Source: Riptortus pedestris (lineage: Eukaryota > Arthropoda > Insecta > Hemiptera > Alydidae). From it: 64,000 bases of DNA. The notes below the pieces were generated by a model. It saw nothing but the letters and a program-made list of their open reading frames with translations, did no database searches and was not told where the DNA came from. The position numbers and the translations under genes were made by a program. The stretch is from contig CM032228.1 in the NCBI GenBank assembly GCA_019009955.1, positions 202,168,501 to 202,232,500 on the forward strand, in the 5' to 3' direction. Position 1 is the first letter of the stretch, and each line of letters starts with the position of its first letter. Positions 26,176 through 58,200 of this stretch are shown here, piece by piece.

Positions 26176-27627
26176 TGTTGTTAACCGAGATATTTGCATT
26201 TTTTAGATTTCAGCCTTCAGTAAACCCCCACTCCTACTTATGTTATATTAAAGATAAGTATTTATACGCTAGATAGCTTCATTCGTAGCTTAAACGCCAA
26301 ATATGGTTTCCATTGAACTTTTATTTTGTGAGATACATGGAAATACATTATGTGATGATGTCATCAATTAAGATTTATCGTTCTTTACTCGAAAATGTTT
26401 ATTTGATTTATACCTTACTGGATATTTAACCATATCAGTCAACACTAAAGATCATATGTGTTATTGGTGGAAATCGGACCTGAAATAGTGAGGATTTAAA
26501 GGGGGGAATTCGAAAATTCCAAATATCTCTTTTATAATGAGTCACATCGTAAAATGTTATAGAACCAATCTTGTTAAACTGTTCATGTTCTACAACTGTT
26601 CCATTTTTTCCTAACTCAAGTACTAAGGGAGTTATTCGTACTTTCATGCTTTCTGCCTTTAGTGACCCCCCCCCCTCCCACATTTCTAAAAGCAAATTTT
26701 CCTTAAGGGAAATCAGCTCATGACACGATTTAAAAAAAACAAAAACCAGCTGATCTCGGTTCTATTCGTGACTCTGCCGAAAGCTAGTTCAGCCGTTTCC
26801 GTAACTGTTCGGCTCCCGTGAAATTGGTTTAGAGACTCGTTACTACTACTGTTACTAGTATGCAGATTTCCCTATTGTAAAACTTCACATGGGAAATCTG
26901 CTTAGTTTACGCAGCCCATGCTTGACGGTTTTTTTTTTTTACAAATAAATAGATGTAGTGAGATGAAATCACAAGTGTATTATACCATCATGTGGGAAAT
27001 CTGCTTATTTTACGCAGTCTCTGCGTGACAGACTTTTTTGTACCCATGCTTATATGCTTATTAGTTAAAATGTTCTTGAGGCACAACTATAGTTTTAAGG
27101 GAGATAGTACTATTTGACTTGTCACTCATTTAGATAATAGCTCTCCTACTTAAGAAAATTTAGTTGTAGCAGGAGGGAATGATGACCAAAAGCCTGTTGC
27201 TCAATAGTAACGAGTTATATTTTTATGAAAACCATCAAATAATAACGTCTACTTAAAACGACATTACAGCAAATTAACTTATGGACAGTAATGATTCTAT
27301 GATTATTTTTTAAACCTATCACACAAACGACTTATTCGTATAACATTAAAAATTTAACATTTTTTTTTGTGTTTTAAAATAATTTGCCTAAAAATAAGCT
27401 TGTGTTTAATTTTTGTTTATATTTCTGTTTCTTAAGTATAATTAAAAATAGTATTAATTAATTTTGTTATTTTTATGCACATGTATGAGAATTTGATTAT
27501 TATTTTTTGAATTTGTGTTTATTTTATTATTTTAGCTGGACTCTTAACTCGTGATTATCGTAGAAGAGAAAGGAAAAAACCTGGGCAAGCAGGAGCTAGA
27601 AGGAAATTTACATGGAAGAGAAGATAA
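3397..27627 (+). CDS. MRPS9: Mitochondrial small ribosomal subunit protein S9 (uS9m), 12-exon gene
   Basis: A structural protein of the mitochondrial 28S subunit, acting in the matrix in mitochondrial translation. Joining twelve exons at GT/AG sites gives one open frame of 388 aa plus stop, close to the usual ~395 aa of animal MRPS9. The N-terminus is basic and amphipathic ([10 protein letters not shown]), as expected of a mitochondrial presequence. A family-specific N-terminal region follows (residues ~20-250, with [15 protein letters not shown] and a [16 protein letters not shown] motif). The S9 fold occupies about residues 265-388: [14 protein letters not shown], a Gly-rich [17 protein letters not shown] segment, and the diagnostic C-terminus [17 protein letters not shown]. 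Splice phases agree at every junction. The start is the first ATG in the first exon; a splice acceptor at 3359-3360 suggests a non-coding 5' exon upstream that I cannot place. Its introns hold many repeats and one whole TRPA gene. Confidence 0.93.
3525..3600 (-). mobile_element. Penelope-like remnant with hammerhead-ribozyme-like core
   Basis: On the minus strand CTGAAGA is followed by a hairpin (TGGCC-ACAAA-GGCC) and GAAACG, at 3579-3551. This fits the hammerhead core CUGANGA / stem II / GAAA. The wording of the motif resembles ends of Penelope-like retroelements, which are known to carry such ribozymes. The base expected to pair before the cleavage site looks changed. Confidence 0.4.
3601..4990. 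other. MRPS9 intron 1, no recognised feature
   Basis: AT-rich intron sequence. The short open frames here show no family resemblance. Confidence 0.35.
5090..5565 (-). mobile_element. Family A repeat, degraded copy
   Basis: The body matches other family A copies (CAAATATCTCAGTCAATATT, TTGCAATAAGATTGGTTCTA, then a C-rich tract), with its internal (TA)n at 5508-5559. The head is lost. Confidence 0.65.
5508..5559. repeat. (TA)n microsatellite
   Basis: About 26 TA units, at the internal microsatellite position of a family A copy. Confidence 0.95.
5640..6650 (+). pseudogene. Decayed piggyBac-type transposase
   Basis: Scattered frames recall piggyBac transposases in order: [17 protein letters not shown] (first catalytic Asp region), [15 protein letters not shown], then TCDKWFT (second catalytic Asp region), [23 protein letters not shown], and a Cys-containing tail [20 protein letters not shown]. 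Stops and frameshifts occur throughout, so it is inactive. No terminal repeats were identified. Confidence 0.6.
7215..7763 (-). mobile_element. Family A repeat, two (TA)n tracts
   Basis: The head end at 7763 reads AGCAGATTTCCCTTAAGGG on the minus strand. The body includes the CGAAAATCCTCCCC tract and (TA)n runs at 7294-7332 and 7572-7638. It ends 100 bp before MRPS9 exon 2. Confidence 0.8.
7572..7638. repeat. (TA)n microsatellite
   Basis: About 33 TA units inside a family A copy. Confidence 0.95.
7863..7989 (+). CDS. MRPS9: MRPS9 exon 2
   Basis: It lies between a CCCTTTAG acceptor and the donor GTATGT. It starts [15 protein letters not shown] and ends SYLERAKNY plus one base. That base joins exon 3 to restore an Asn codon. 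Confidence 0.88.
8185..8830 (-). mobile_element. Family A repeats, degraded
   Basis: The tail-type start AAAGTCTGTTAAAAGGGGCT leads into family A body sequence with (TA)n at 8417-8454. A second tail-half fragment follows from about 8640 (GGTATTTAAGCTTG, then a GGGGGGGG tract). Confidence 0.55.
9165..9950 (-). mobile_element. Family A repeat with (AC)n instead of (TA)n
   Basis: The tail sequence CAGATTTCC lies near 9200. The body and the head CCTTAAGGGAAATCTC end near 9947. The internal microsatellite at 9829-9849 is (AC)n in this copy. Confidence 0.6.
10098..10201 (+). CDS. MRPS9: MRPS9 exon 3
   Basis: It lies between a TTCCATAG acceptor and the donor GTAGGT. It encodes [20 protein letters not shown], then [14 protein letters not shown], typical of the MRPS9 N-terminal region. 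The exit phase is 0. Confidence 0.9.
10406..10600 (+). mobile_element. SINE copy (tRNA-like head, TTAATAAATAA tail)
   Basis: It matches the copy at 28340-28550: GGGGCTCAGGTTAGCC, CATTAAATAAAATC, AACCTGTAGATAACCCATCC and GTGGATGTTAATAAATAA. The B-box region is damaged here. Confidence 0.6.
10835..11300 (-). mobile_element. Family A repeat, diverged
   Basis: Recognisable pieces include AAAGTCTGTAACACTG, GACATGAGGTTTTTAGTG and TGATTTCAGCCATTAACACA. Boundaries are unclear. Confidence 0.4.
11520..11693 (+). CDS. MRPS9: MRPS9 exon 4
   Basis: It lies between an ATTTTTTAG acceptor and the donor GTAAGT and encodes 58 residues. These include [20 protein letters not shown] and [20 protein letters not shown], the best-conserved block of the animal-specific part of MRPS9. 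Confidence 0.92.
11796..11881 (+). CDS. MRPS9: MRPS9 exon 5
   Basis: It follows a TTTTCAAG acceptor and ends at the donor GTAAGT. It encodes [20 protein letters not shown], then LTAEKPTP plus two bases. Exit phase 2 matches the next exon. Confidence 0.9.
12065..12148. repeat. Short tandem repeat, ~26-bp unit, 3 copies
   Basis: The unit TTACATTTATGATTCTAGCT plus GTTGA repeats three times with small changes. Confidence 0.8.
12703..13225. mobile_element. Foldback element FB2, ~222-bp arms
   Basis: 12703-12925 is the near-perfect reverse complement of 13006-13225, with an 80-bp unique spacer. The ends read ATATTGGGTATGGGAATAAG. Open frames read from both arms are mirror images and are not genes. 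Confidence 0.88.
13365..13440 (+). CDS. MRPS9: MRPS9 exon 6
   Basis: It lies between a TTTTTTTAG acceptor and the donor GTAAAT. It encodes [20 protein letters not shown], then TLSDAE. A foldback element (12703-13225) sits just upstream in the intron. Confidence 0.9.
13441..14934. other. MRPS9 intron 6, nothing recognised
   Basis: AT-rich intron without a repeat or gene I can name. Confidence 0.4.
14935..15060 (+). CDS. MRPS9: MRPS9 exon 7
   Basis: It follows a CCTTTCAG acceptor and ends at the donor GTACCA. It encodes 42 residues including [19 protein letters not shown] and a basic helix [13 protein letters not shown]. It enters and leaves in phase 0. Confidence 0.9.
15061..17462. other. 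MRPS9 intron 7, local duplication only
   Basis: A short direct duplication (CAAATTTTGTACCTTA and TTATGGATG) lies at 15120-15226. Otherwise this is AT-rich sequence with no recognised feature. Confidence 0.4.
17463..17505 (+). CDS. MRPS9: MRPS9 exon 8
   Basis: A 43-nt exon after ATTCCAG and before GTATGA. It encodes [14 protein letters not shown] plus one base, which joins exon 9 to make an Asp codon. Confidence 0.88.
17546..18110 (+). mobile_element. Family A repeat, short complete copy
   Basis: It begins AGCAGGTTTCCCTTAAGGG and ends with ATGCCCCTGTGTGACAGAC followed by T(7). The microsatellite is reduced or lost, giving a length of about 560 bp. Confidence 0.75.
18438..18555 (+). mobile_element. 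Family A head fragment
   Basis: AGCAGATTTCCCTTATGGG plus the following ~80 bp, ending in (TA)n at 18521-18552. Confidence 0.7.
18952..18994. repeat. (TA)n microsatellite
   Basis: About 21 TA units in MRPS9 intron 8. Confidence 0.95.
18995..20211. other. MRPS9 intron 8 remainder, nothing recognised
   Basis: AT-rich sequence. The 71-codon minus-strand frame at 19634-19849 has no recognisable family. Confidence 0.35.
20212..20327 (+). CDS. MRPS9: MRPS9 exon 9
   Basis: It lies between an AATATAG acceptor and the donor GTAAGG. It begins the S9 fold: [20 protein letters not shown] and then [15 protein letters not shown]. The next intron (20328-23964) contains the nested TRPA gene. Confidence 0.93.
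20328..21202. other. Region upstream of the nested TRPA gene
   Basis: Intronic to MRPS9 and immediately upstream of the channel gene, so it must hold that gene's promoter if transcribed independently. I see no clear TATA or initiator. Confidence 0.35.
21203..23827 (+). CDS. Intronless TRPA-family channel with ankyrin repeats (pyrexia/waterwitch-like)
   Basis: A predicted plasma-membrane cation channel of the arthropod TRPA family (thermo-, hygro- or chemosensory in known members). The single 874-aa frame starts at an ATG preceded by an in-frame TGA two codons upstream. About nine ankyrin repeats run from residues ~105 to ~400, with motifs such as [27 protein letters not shown] and TPLHIAAVN. 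The linker [20 protein letters not shown] precedes six predicted membrane segments (~490-512, 551-567, 587-606, 615-633, 650-675, 718-742). A pore-loop motif MMTGELD lies near 693-699. A C-terminal helix with coiled-coil character ([15 protein letters not shown]) ends the protein. It lies wholly inside an MRPS9 intron, on the same strand, and ends 137 bp before the next MRPS9 exon. I see no AATAAA between its stop and that exon. Lack of introns suggests origin by retroposition or ancient intron loss. Assignment to pyrexia rather than waterwitch or painless is uncertain. Confidence 0.92.
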   Translation: MEKAALDRAVSVTLGQRPNKRSSFINKWKSFRIRRPPLIDTQFSEVSMDDDVNPEHIDDVLSVKICKDAIRQTLFDHMRTLSGDVKLLLDIEQGALLIIKEENYLPVDIILLWACFTKRDDLLPILCQKGANVNYVLPEGYAPLHLSAFSGSTKCIKWLINEGCDLNLTINKVTPLHYAVLGKSPEAVKVLLGAGCFVYNTTLHSAVLANSPDCLKILLSQGTDPNTLDSHGLSPLHIAVDRGYIQLVKLLLNSRNININLPTKEKENTALHFSAEAGNIEMLTLLLTRGANLSSKNKKGQIPLHSGSRSQNPECVEILLKAGSDINAKDCENRTPLHTAVGNSLLAYTTVEVLVRYGADVNLKDNYGYTPLHIAAVNEQSHCVDLMIMNGADVSARTKGGLTALSIVGRKTPASLVTISKKLDSSISIHDPEKAYREVELKLDFRYLLQHSSGGEVGLLKTLVDEGQKSMLHHPLCCAFLHLKWQKIRRFYLCRLFISSIFVICLTLYVMTSLVPNSYNSDTCNITSARDQNETFSNPIRVDLLVNPFLKGIMWYILLIITFFEICRKLFGIAGHTSPAQYFGQWVNIIEWYTIVSVFAISSIYTGQTYCWQSHVGAFAVLCGWTNLMVIIGQLPFFGTYVEMFTKVQAEFFKLFLAYSCLLIGFTISFCVIFPASDSFQNPVIGFVKVLVMMTGELDIELLLKERNPGGLPLRISADIIFVLFLLFVTVVLMNLLVGIAVHDIQGLHKTAGLSKLVRQTELISFLELSLFQGYLPEQIMRVLKKAALISPAAYRVVLHVKPLNQREKRLPKNVMLEALEIARQKKPCTSHRYTNDEKPSTAQLCHRIENIEAILEQQKSLLTEIVAKLNVKP
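23965..24127 (+). CDS. MRPS9: MRPS9 exon 10
   Basis: It follows a TGTGACAG acceptor only 137 bp after the stop of the nested channel gene, and ends at the donor GTAAAT. It encodes [20 protein letters not shown] and the Gly-rich S9 segment [21 protein letters not shown] count this as exon 10 from the first coding exon; a downstream coding exon completes the protein. Confidence 0.93.
24128..25914. other. MRPS9 penultimate intron, unrecognised
   Basis: A stretch around 25310-25620 is richer in G+C than its surroundings (TCAGACTCTGCCGTGAGGAT) and may be an old transposon, but I cannot name it. Confidence 0.3.
25915..26005 (-). mobile_element. LINE fragment (RT C-terminal region)
   Basis: On the minus strand it matches the LINE copy at 37900-37990 (AACAAGTTGGACTAAAAAAA and CAAAAGTCTTATCAAGGCCA), in opposite orientation. 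Confidence 0.7.
26008..27050 (+). mobile_element. Family A repeats, composite of copies
   Basis: Heads at 26012 and 26697 (CCTTAAGGGAAATCAGC), (TA)n at 26127-26172, and two tail sequences (GGGAAATCTGCTTA followed by GACGG or GACAGAC) at ~26890 and ~27000. At least two elements are nested or adjacent. Confidence 0.7.
27536..27627 (+). CDS. MRPS9: MRPS9 terminal coding exon with stop
   Basis: It follows a TATTTTAG acceptor. It encodes [20 protein letters not shown], then [10 protein letters not shown] and TAA at 27625-27627. This is the universally conserved C-terminal tail of S9 proteins, which reaches the decoding site. Confidence 0.95.
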
Positions 27628-27657
27628 ATAATTAACTATATATCTTTTTATAACAGC

Positions 27658-27667
27658 AATAAATAAA
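27658..27667 (+). promoter_or_regulatory. Polyadenylation signals of MRPS9
   Basis: Two overlapping AATAAA hexamers start about 30 nt after the MRPS9 stop codon, with a T-rich stretch following. Confidence 0.7.
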
Positions 27668-27907
27668 GTTTTAGTTTTCCTTATATATTCTTATCCTGTA
27701 CCAGGAAACATTTTGTGGAACATTTAAAATGATAAAAATATATCAAATAAAATAATTTCTATAAAGCACTAAGGGTATCTTTACTTCCTTCCAACTTCTT
27801 TGGGGTTTATTTTTTACATTCTATAATTAATGGCATTTTAAAACAAATCACTCGATTTGAATGAATTTTAATATTGGCCTTAATGCACTTGGAAATATTT
27901 TGGTTGC

Positions 27908-28039
27908 AGTTTTAGCAGATTTCCCTTGAGGGAAATCAGCTATTGAGGTTGTACTCATGACGGAATTTTCGAAATTTTTCTTCAAATGTCCATCGATCCT
28001 ACCTAGTAGATGACAAAAATGAGGTCCGTTCAAAACTAT

Positions 28040-28077
<38 letters not shown>

Positions 28078-28290
28078 GTCTATTAACGCTCTAGCGGTCA
28101 CAATTTTTGTTTGATCGTTACGAAACTCGATATTTCACTGTTTTATGTAAAAAGACAGATCAAGTTCGTTAATGGCTGAAATCGGACTAGAGGGAGGGGG
28201 GTTTAGAGGGGGGATTTTCGAAAATTCAAAATATCTCCGTTATTATGCATCAGATCGAAAAATTGTATAAAATGAAAATTATTGCATTAA
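27908..28290 (+). mobile_element. Family A repeat, 5' half
   Basis: It starts TTTTAGCAGATTTCCCTTGA, has (TA)n at 28037-28078, and continues to CAGATCGAAAAATTG before truncation. It lies in the gap between the tail-to-tail MRPS9 and RARS2 genes. Confidence 0.8.
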
Positions 28291-28339
28291 TAAAGAAATG
28301 TATTCAATAATTGTGGTAAGTTAAATGTTTAACAAGGCA

Positions 28340-28550
28340 TAGGGGAGGGCTCAGGTTGGCCATATGAGTTAAAGAGTTGTCTTTAATCTGACATGGTAAA
28401 AGTATAGTGGCAAGTTCAATTCCCACCTGAGCAATAGGAATTCATTTAGTGATGAAGTCATTAAATAAAATCACTAGTCCCAACCTGGTAGCCTGTCCCA
28501 ATTAGCCATAGTAGCAAAAAGTGGATGTTAATAAATAACAATAAGACATA
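28340..28550 (+). mobile_element. tRNA-derived SINE
   Basis: GGGCTCAGGTTGGCC head, a tRNA B-box-like GCAAGTTCAATTCCCACC near 28410, and the tail GTGGATGTTAATAAATAACA. Related copies lie at 10406, 59120 and 62500, and inverted at 30119 and 59306. Confidence 0.65.
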
Positions 28551-28589
28551 GTAATTCAGTGTTTTAATCACTGTCCCCTCCCCCCTCTT

Positions 28590-29095
28590 CTCTCATAGTG
28601 AGTCCCAATTTTCCTAATAGGAATAGTTATTTGATCCACCTCATAAGGGCAGAGATATTTGCGGTTGTACATTTTAACCCTACTTAGAGCCCCACTTCTC
28701 ATTGTCCAATTTCAGCCATTAACAATCTTGATCTCTAGTTTTATATGAAACATATAAATATCGAGTTTTGTTAAAAATCAACCAAACATTTTGGCTGCTA
28801 GACATAACTAAGTCATCTTTGATGACATCATATAATAAACTACCCTCAAACTCCAATAGTAAGAACCCTTTGTAAACAAAATTTAATATATGTGCTGACT
28901 GATATAATAGCTCAACATGAAATTCATATGAGAGGAGTTTTACTGTAGGCTGGAAATACAACAGATGCTTAAACAAAAATTACAGATCCTACAGCATTAA
29001 CAGATAAATATATTTAAGTTTGAACAAACCTCATTTTTGTTATTTCCTAGGTGGGATTGATAGACATTTTCCCTAAACAGAAATCTGCAAATATC
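28590..29095 (-). mobile_element. Family A repeat, degraded
   Basis: CCAATTTCAGCCATTAACAA, ATATCGAGTTTTGTTAAAAA and GATCCTACAGCATTAACAGA match the family A body, with a head remnant at 29085. It overlaps sequence just past the RARS2 3' end. Confidence 0.5.
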
Positions 29096-29135
29096 AAGAA
29101 GAAAAACGTTTATACAGTTCTATGAAATAAATATC

Positions 29136-29141
29136 TTTATT
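29136..29141 (-). promoter_or_regulatory. Polyadenylation signal of RARS2-like gene
   Basis: AATAAA on the minus strand about 70 nt after the stop codon. The gene is tail-to-tail with MRPS9. Confidence 0.6.
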
Positions 29142-29211
29142 TACATATGTACAACCATAAGTACTATAAAATAAGATTAACAAAATTTGCTAAGATGTTA
29201 AATCACAGAAT

Positions 29212-54414
<25,203 letters not shown>

Positions 54415-55197
54415 AATGGTAATTTCGCAGTAAAGTTCAATTTATTTGAATTAGATTCCTAGCCAAACACGATCAACGGTAACAATGTTGGAAGGTTAAT
54501 CCCATACAACATAATCGTTAAACTCATACAACTTTTGGCTTGTGTTTTAAACTTTGATCATTATAAGGAGAGCAATTTCATTAAAATTCTTCTAAATATT
54601 TTTATAAATTATAAATTTATTTAAGTATTCTTGAACATTCGTACAATGTATAGTTAATTTCTATGATTTCTCTCATTGTGTTATCTTGATCAAAAATTGG
54701 AAGCCATTTTGATGAAATCTGTCGTCCGCTGATGCCGATATAGAGCATAACTGCTTGGTGTATTTTTTCTTGCAATTTAGTGATTTTATCAAACGATGTA
54801 GGATTTCGGTATTTTTAAGCACCTGAAACTTCTTATTAATGCGTTTAACTGAAGGCTTAACTTCAAAGTTTTACGGTTCTTGTAGAATCACTGTGTGTAG
54901 TTCGCCAGAGTCCCATTTTTAGGAATTACATGTTTAGTGCACAATAGTTCTAATCGAATTCATTTTCAGCATTAATCATTATTCGAGGTAATTGTCAGAC
55001 CTATTTTATCACTGATTTGTGGTTGGATTTAAGTTGAAATGATTTTTTTGAAGAGATGGCTTGTTTTTACAATTGTCAATATTGTTTTAAACTTGTCAAG
55101 TTTATTTGTATATAGAGTTCTTGAACTCTTTTGACTACTGTATTTTTGTTTATTATTGTAGATATGAAGTGAGCTTTCTGCAACTTCAGCAGAAACC
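54415..55197. promoter_or_regulatory. Presumed bidirectional promoter region
   Basis: The interval between the candidate RARS2 start (minus) and the start of the acidic-Ser gene (plus). It is less AT-rich than its surroundings around 54700-54950. No TATA box is evident. The promoter role is inferred from gene orientation only. Confidence 0.35.
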
Positions 55198-55203
55198 ATG
55201 CTA
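55198..55203 (+). CDS. Acidic-Ser gene, coding exon 1 (two codons)
   Basis: ATG CTA followed by the donor GTGAGT. It joins in frame to the next exon to give MLSDSD. The tiny coding part makes this start less certain than the downstream exons. Confidence 0.55.
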
Positions 55204-58200
55204 GTGAGTATAGTACACAATATTTAATGCTTAATGTTCTTTTTTTTCTTCTTCCTAATTTATGCATTTAACTTTTTAGAGTGACTCTGATTATTCACCC
55301 ATTAAAAAGAAAAAAGTGAAGTCTAGGCAATTGGTAAGGGTTTTTATGCCAAATTGGAAATGTATATATATATATATATTTCTTTTAAAAAAGAATATTC
55401 TTACCTATACTTTTGTTCAAAGGTGACCTCGTCTAGTTCAGACGATGATTCAGATGTGCCTGTACGCAAAAGGAAGTTTCGCCCCAGGGTAATTGCAGTT
55501 CTTCATTAGTTAATTTATATATGCTTTTTTAGCTTTTAAATTAATAATGTATATAAATATTTTTGTCACTAGATTATTATCAATCAGTCAATCACATCTA
55601 GTTTGTTTTTAAAACAGGGCAAGAAGTCAACTCACTTAAGATTTTCATAGTACTATTTATGTGTAATGGTATAAAATTATAACATTGCAACAATGATATT
55701 TTTTTTTTGGCTGTTTTTATTTTTTAATGCTTAATAAATAGATTGTTGAGCTTAGACTTATTAACAGATTTCCCTTAAATTATTTGGTGATTTATTCATC
55801 TAATCTTAAATCTTGAATGTATTTAAAATCCCAAATAGGTACATTGAAAATGTATTACTATTTAACCATAGATGACATGATTATGGCAGGCCCTATTACA
55901 GCTCGAATGAATCTTCGAGTTGTTGCATTATTTAAAGATTTGAGCCCAGGTAGTCACTCTGGAAGATTGCCACTAGAACATGTAGTAGTTTCCCACTTCC
56001 ACAATTTGCACTGTACTTAATAACATCAGCATTAGGAAGAAGTCTTAGTGTTACAAACAAGCATTCTAGCCCCAGAGCTACCCCCTCAATGGCTTGCATA
56101 GACTACCGGACTAATGATAGACTTAACTAGTTAGTTAGTGTATGAGCATTTCAGCTACAAATTCAGTACATTTCCAATCTTACCCTACTAGCCAACAAAT
56201 GTGAAGCTTTCATCAGATAGGTATGCTGAGTGCAACTTATTTCAGTCTTGCCCTATTGACAAAATATTAAGACAAGGAGGGCGTTTTCTTTTTTTAATGT
56301 ACGCACATCATTTTCTAATTAGAATGAAGAGAAATTATAGGTAACTGTTTTAGTTGTACTCAACTTGACTCATTCCTTACCATTAACCCTTTTTAGGACA
56401 GGATTACCCCACACTTTTTTTTTTCTTCATAAACCTATTATTTGTGGTCCAAGTGATATAGTTTGATACATTTTGAAATTATTATTATTTATTGACTACC
56501 AAGTCATAAAAGGATGAGAGTTGTAGGCATTAACTGAGCATTATGAACTTTATTATTATTTATTGACTACCAAGTCATAAAAGGATGAGAGTTGTAGGCA
56601 TTAACTGAGCATTATGAACTTTATTATTATTTATTGACTACCAAGTCATAAAAGGATGAGAGTTGTAGGCATTAACTGAGCATTATGAACTTTATTATTA
56701 TTTATTGACTACCAAGTCATAAAAGGATGAGAGTTGTAGGCATTAACTGAGCATTATGAACTTTATTATTATTTATTGACTACCAAGTCATAAAAGGATG
56801 AGAGTTGTAGGCATTAACTGAGCATTATGAACTTTATTATTATTTATTGACTACCAAGTCATAAAAGGATGAGAGTTGTAGGCATTAACTGAGCATTATG
56901 AACTTTATTATTATTTATTGACTACCAAGTCATAAAAGGATGAGAGTTGTAGGCATTAACTGAGCATTATGAACTTTATTATTATTTATTGACTACCAAG
57001 TCATAAAAGGATGAGAGTTGTAGGCATTAACTGAGCATTATGAACTTTATTATTATTTATTGACTACCAAGTCATAAAAGGATGAGAGTTGTAGGCATTA
57101 ACTGAGCATTATGAACTTTATTATTATTTATTGACTACCAAGTCATAAAAGGATGAGAGTTGTAGGCAATAACTGAGCATTATGAACTTTATTATTATTT
57201 ATTGACTACCGAGTCATAAAAGGATGAGAGTTGTAGGCATTAACTGAGCATTATGAACTTTATTATTATTTATTGACTACCGAGTCATAAAAGGATGAGA
57301 GTTGTAGGCATTAACTGAGCATTATGAACTTTATTATTATTTATTGACTACCAAGTCATAAAAGGATGAGAGTTGTAGGCATTAACTGAGCATTATGAAC
57401 TTTATTATTATTTATTGACTACCAAGTCATAAAAGGATGAGAGTTGTAGGCATTAACTGAGCATTATGAACTTTATTATTATTTATTGACTACCGAGTCA
57501 TAAAAGGATGAGAGTTGTAGGCATTAACTGAGCATTATGAACTTTATTATTATTTATTGACTACCGAGTCATAAAAGGATGAGAGTTGTAGGCATTAACT
57601 GAGCATTATGAACTTTATTATTATTTATTGACTACCAAGTCATAAAAGGATGAGAGTTGTAGGCATTAACTGAGCATTATGAACTTTATTATTATTTATT
57701 GACTACCGAGTCATAAAAGGATGAGAGTTGTAGGCATTAACTGAGCATTATGAGCTTACTGTTTCTTGTAACTACCAAAAGAGGGCTGAGTTATCGATCT
57801 GCTCACCATTATTGCTAGAGAGTGCTAAAATGTATTGTTAAGAAGCAGGCACTACTGTTTTACACAGTATTAAAGGCATTACTGTTGTTATGTCATTTAC
57901 ACTTTTTGTAACATTTGTGTATGAAGTATTCTGACTTCTATATTTCCAAAGAAATTCATTGTACCTTCAACTACAGCTTAGCTAGTTTACTAAGAGCCTA
58001 ACAGCAAGACTATTGGTGCATATATAATCATGTGAGGGATAAAATTAACTCTGTTGAGATACAATTTTTCCTAATTTTGCAGGAGGAGAGTTTATTTATT
58101 AATAATTTCACCTTTATTATTAGATTAAATTAAATTATAGATATAGATAGAATTGCTGATAGTTTTATAATGAAATTTAAGTTAACATTTTCCCACTGCA

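Noticed and set aside
54690..54850. Possible terminal exon on the minus strand (VLKNTEILHRLIKSLN... to a TGA)
   Set aside because: It has an acceptor-like TTTCAG and an open frame of ~49 codons but no recognisable family and no upstream coding exon on that strand. It would also sit in the proposed promoter.
55029..55267. Small minus-strand frames upstream of the acidic-Ser gene
   Set aside because: Two overlapping short frames without family resemblance or splice support. Coincidental in AT-rich sequence.
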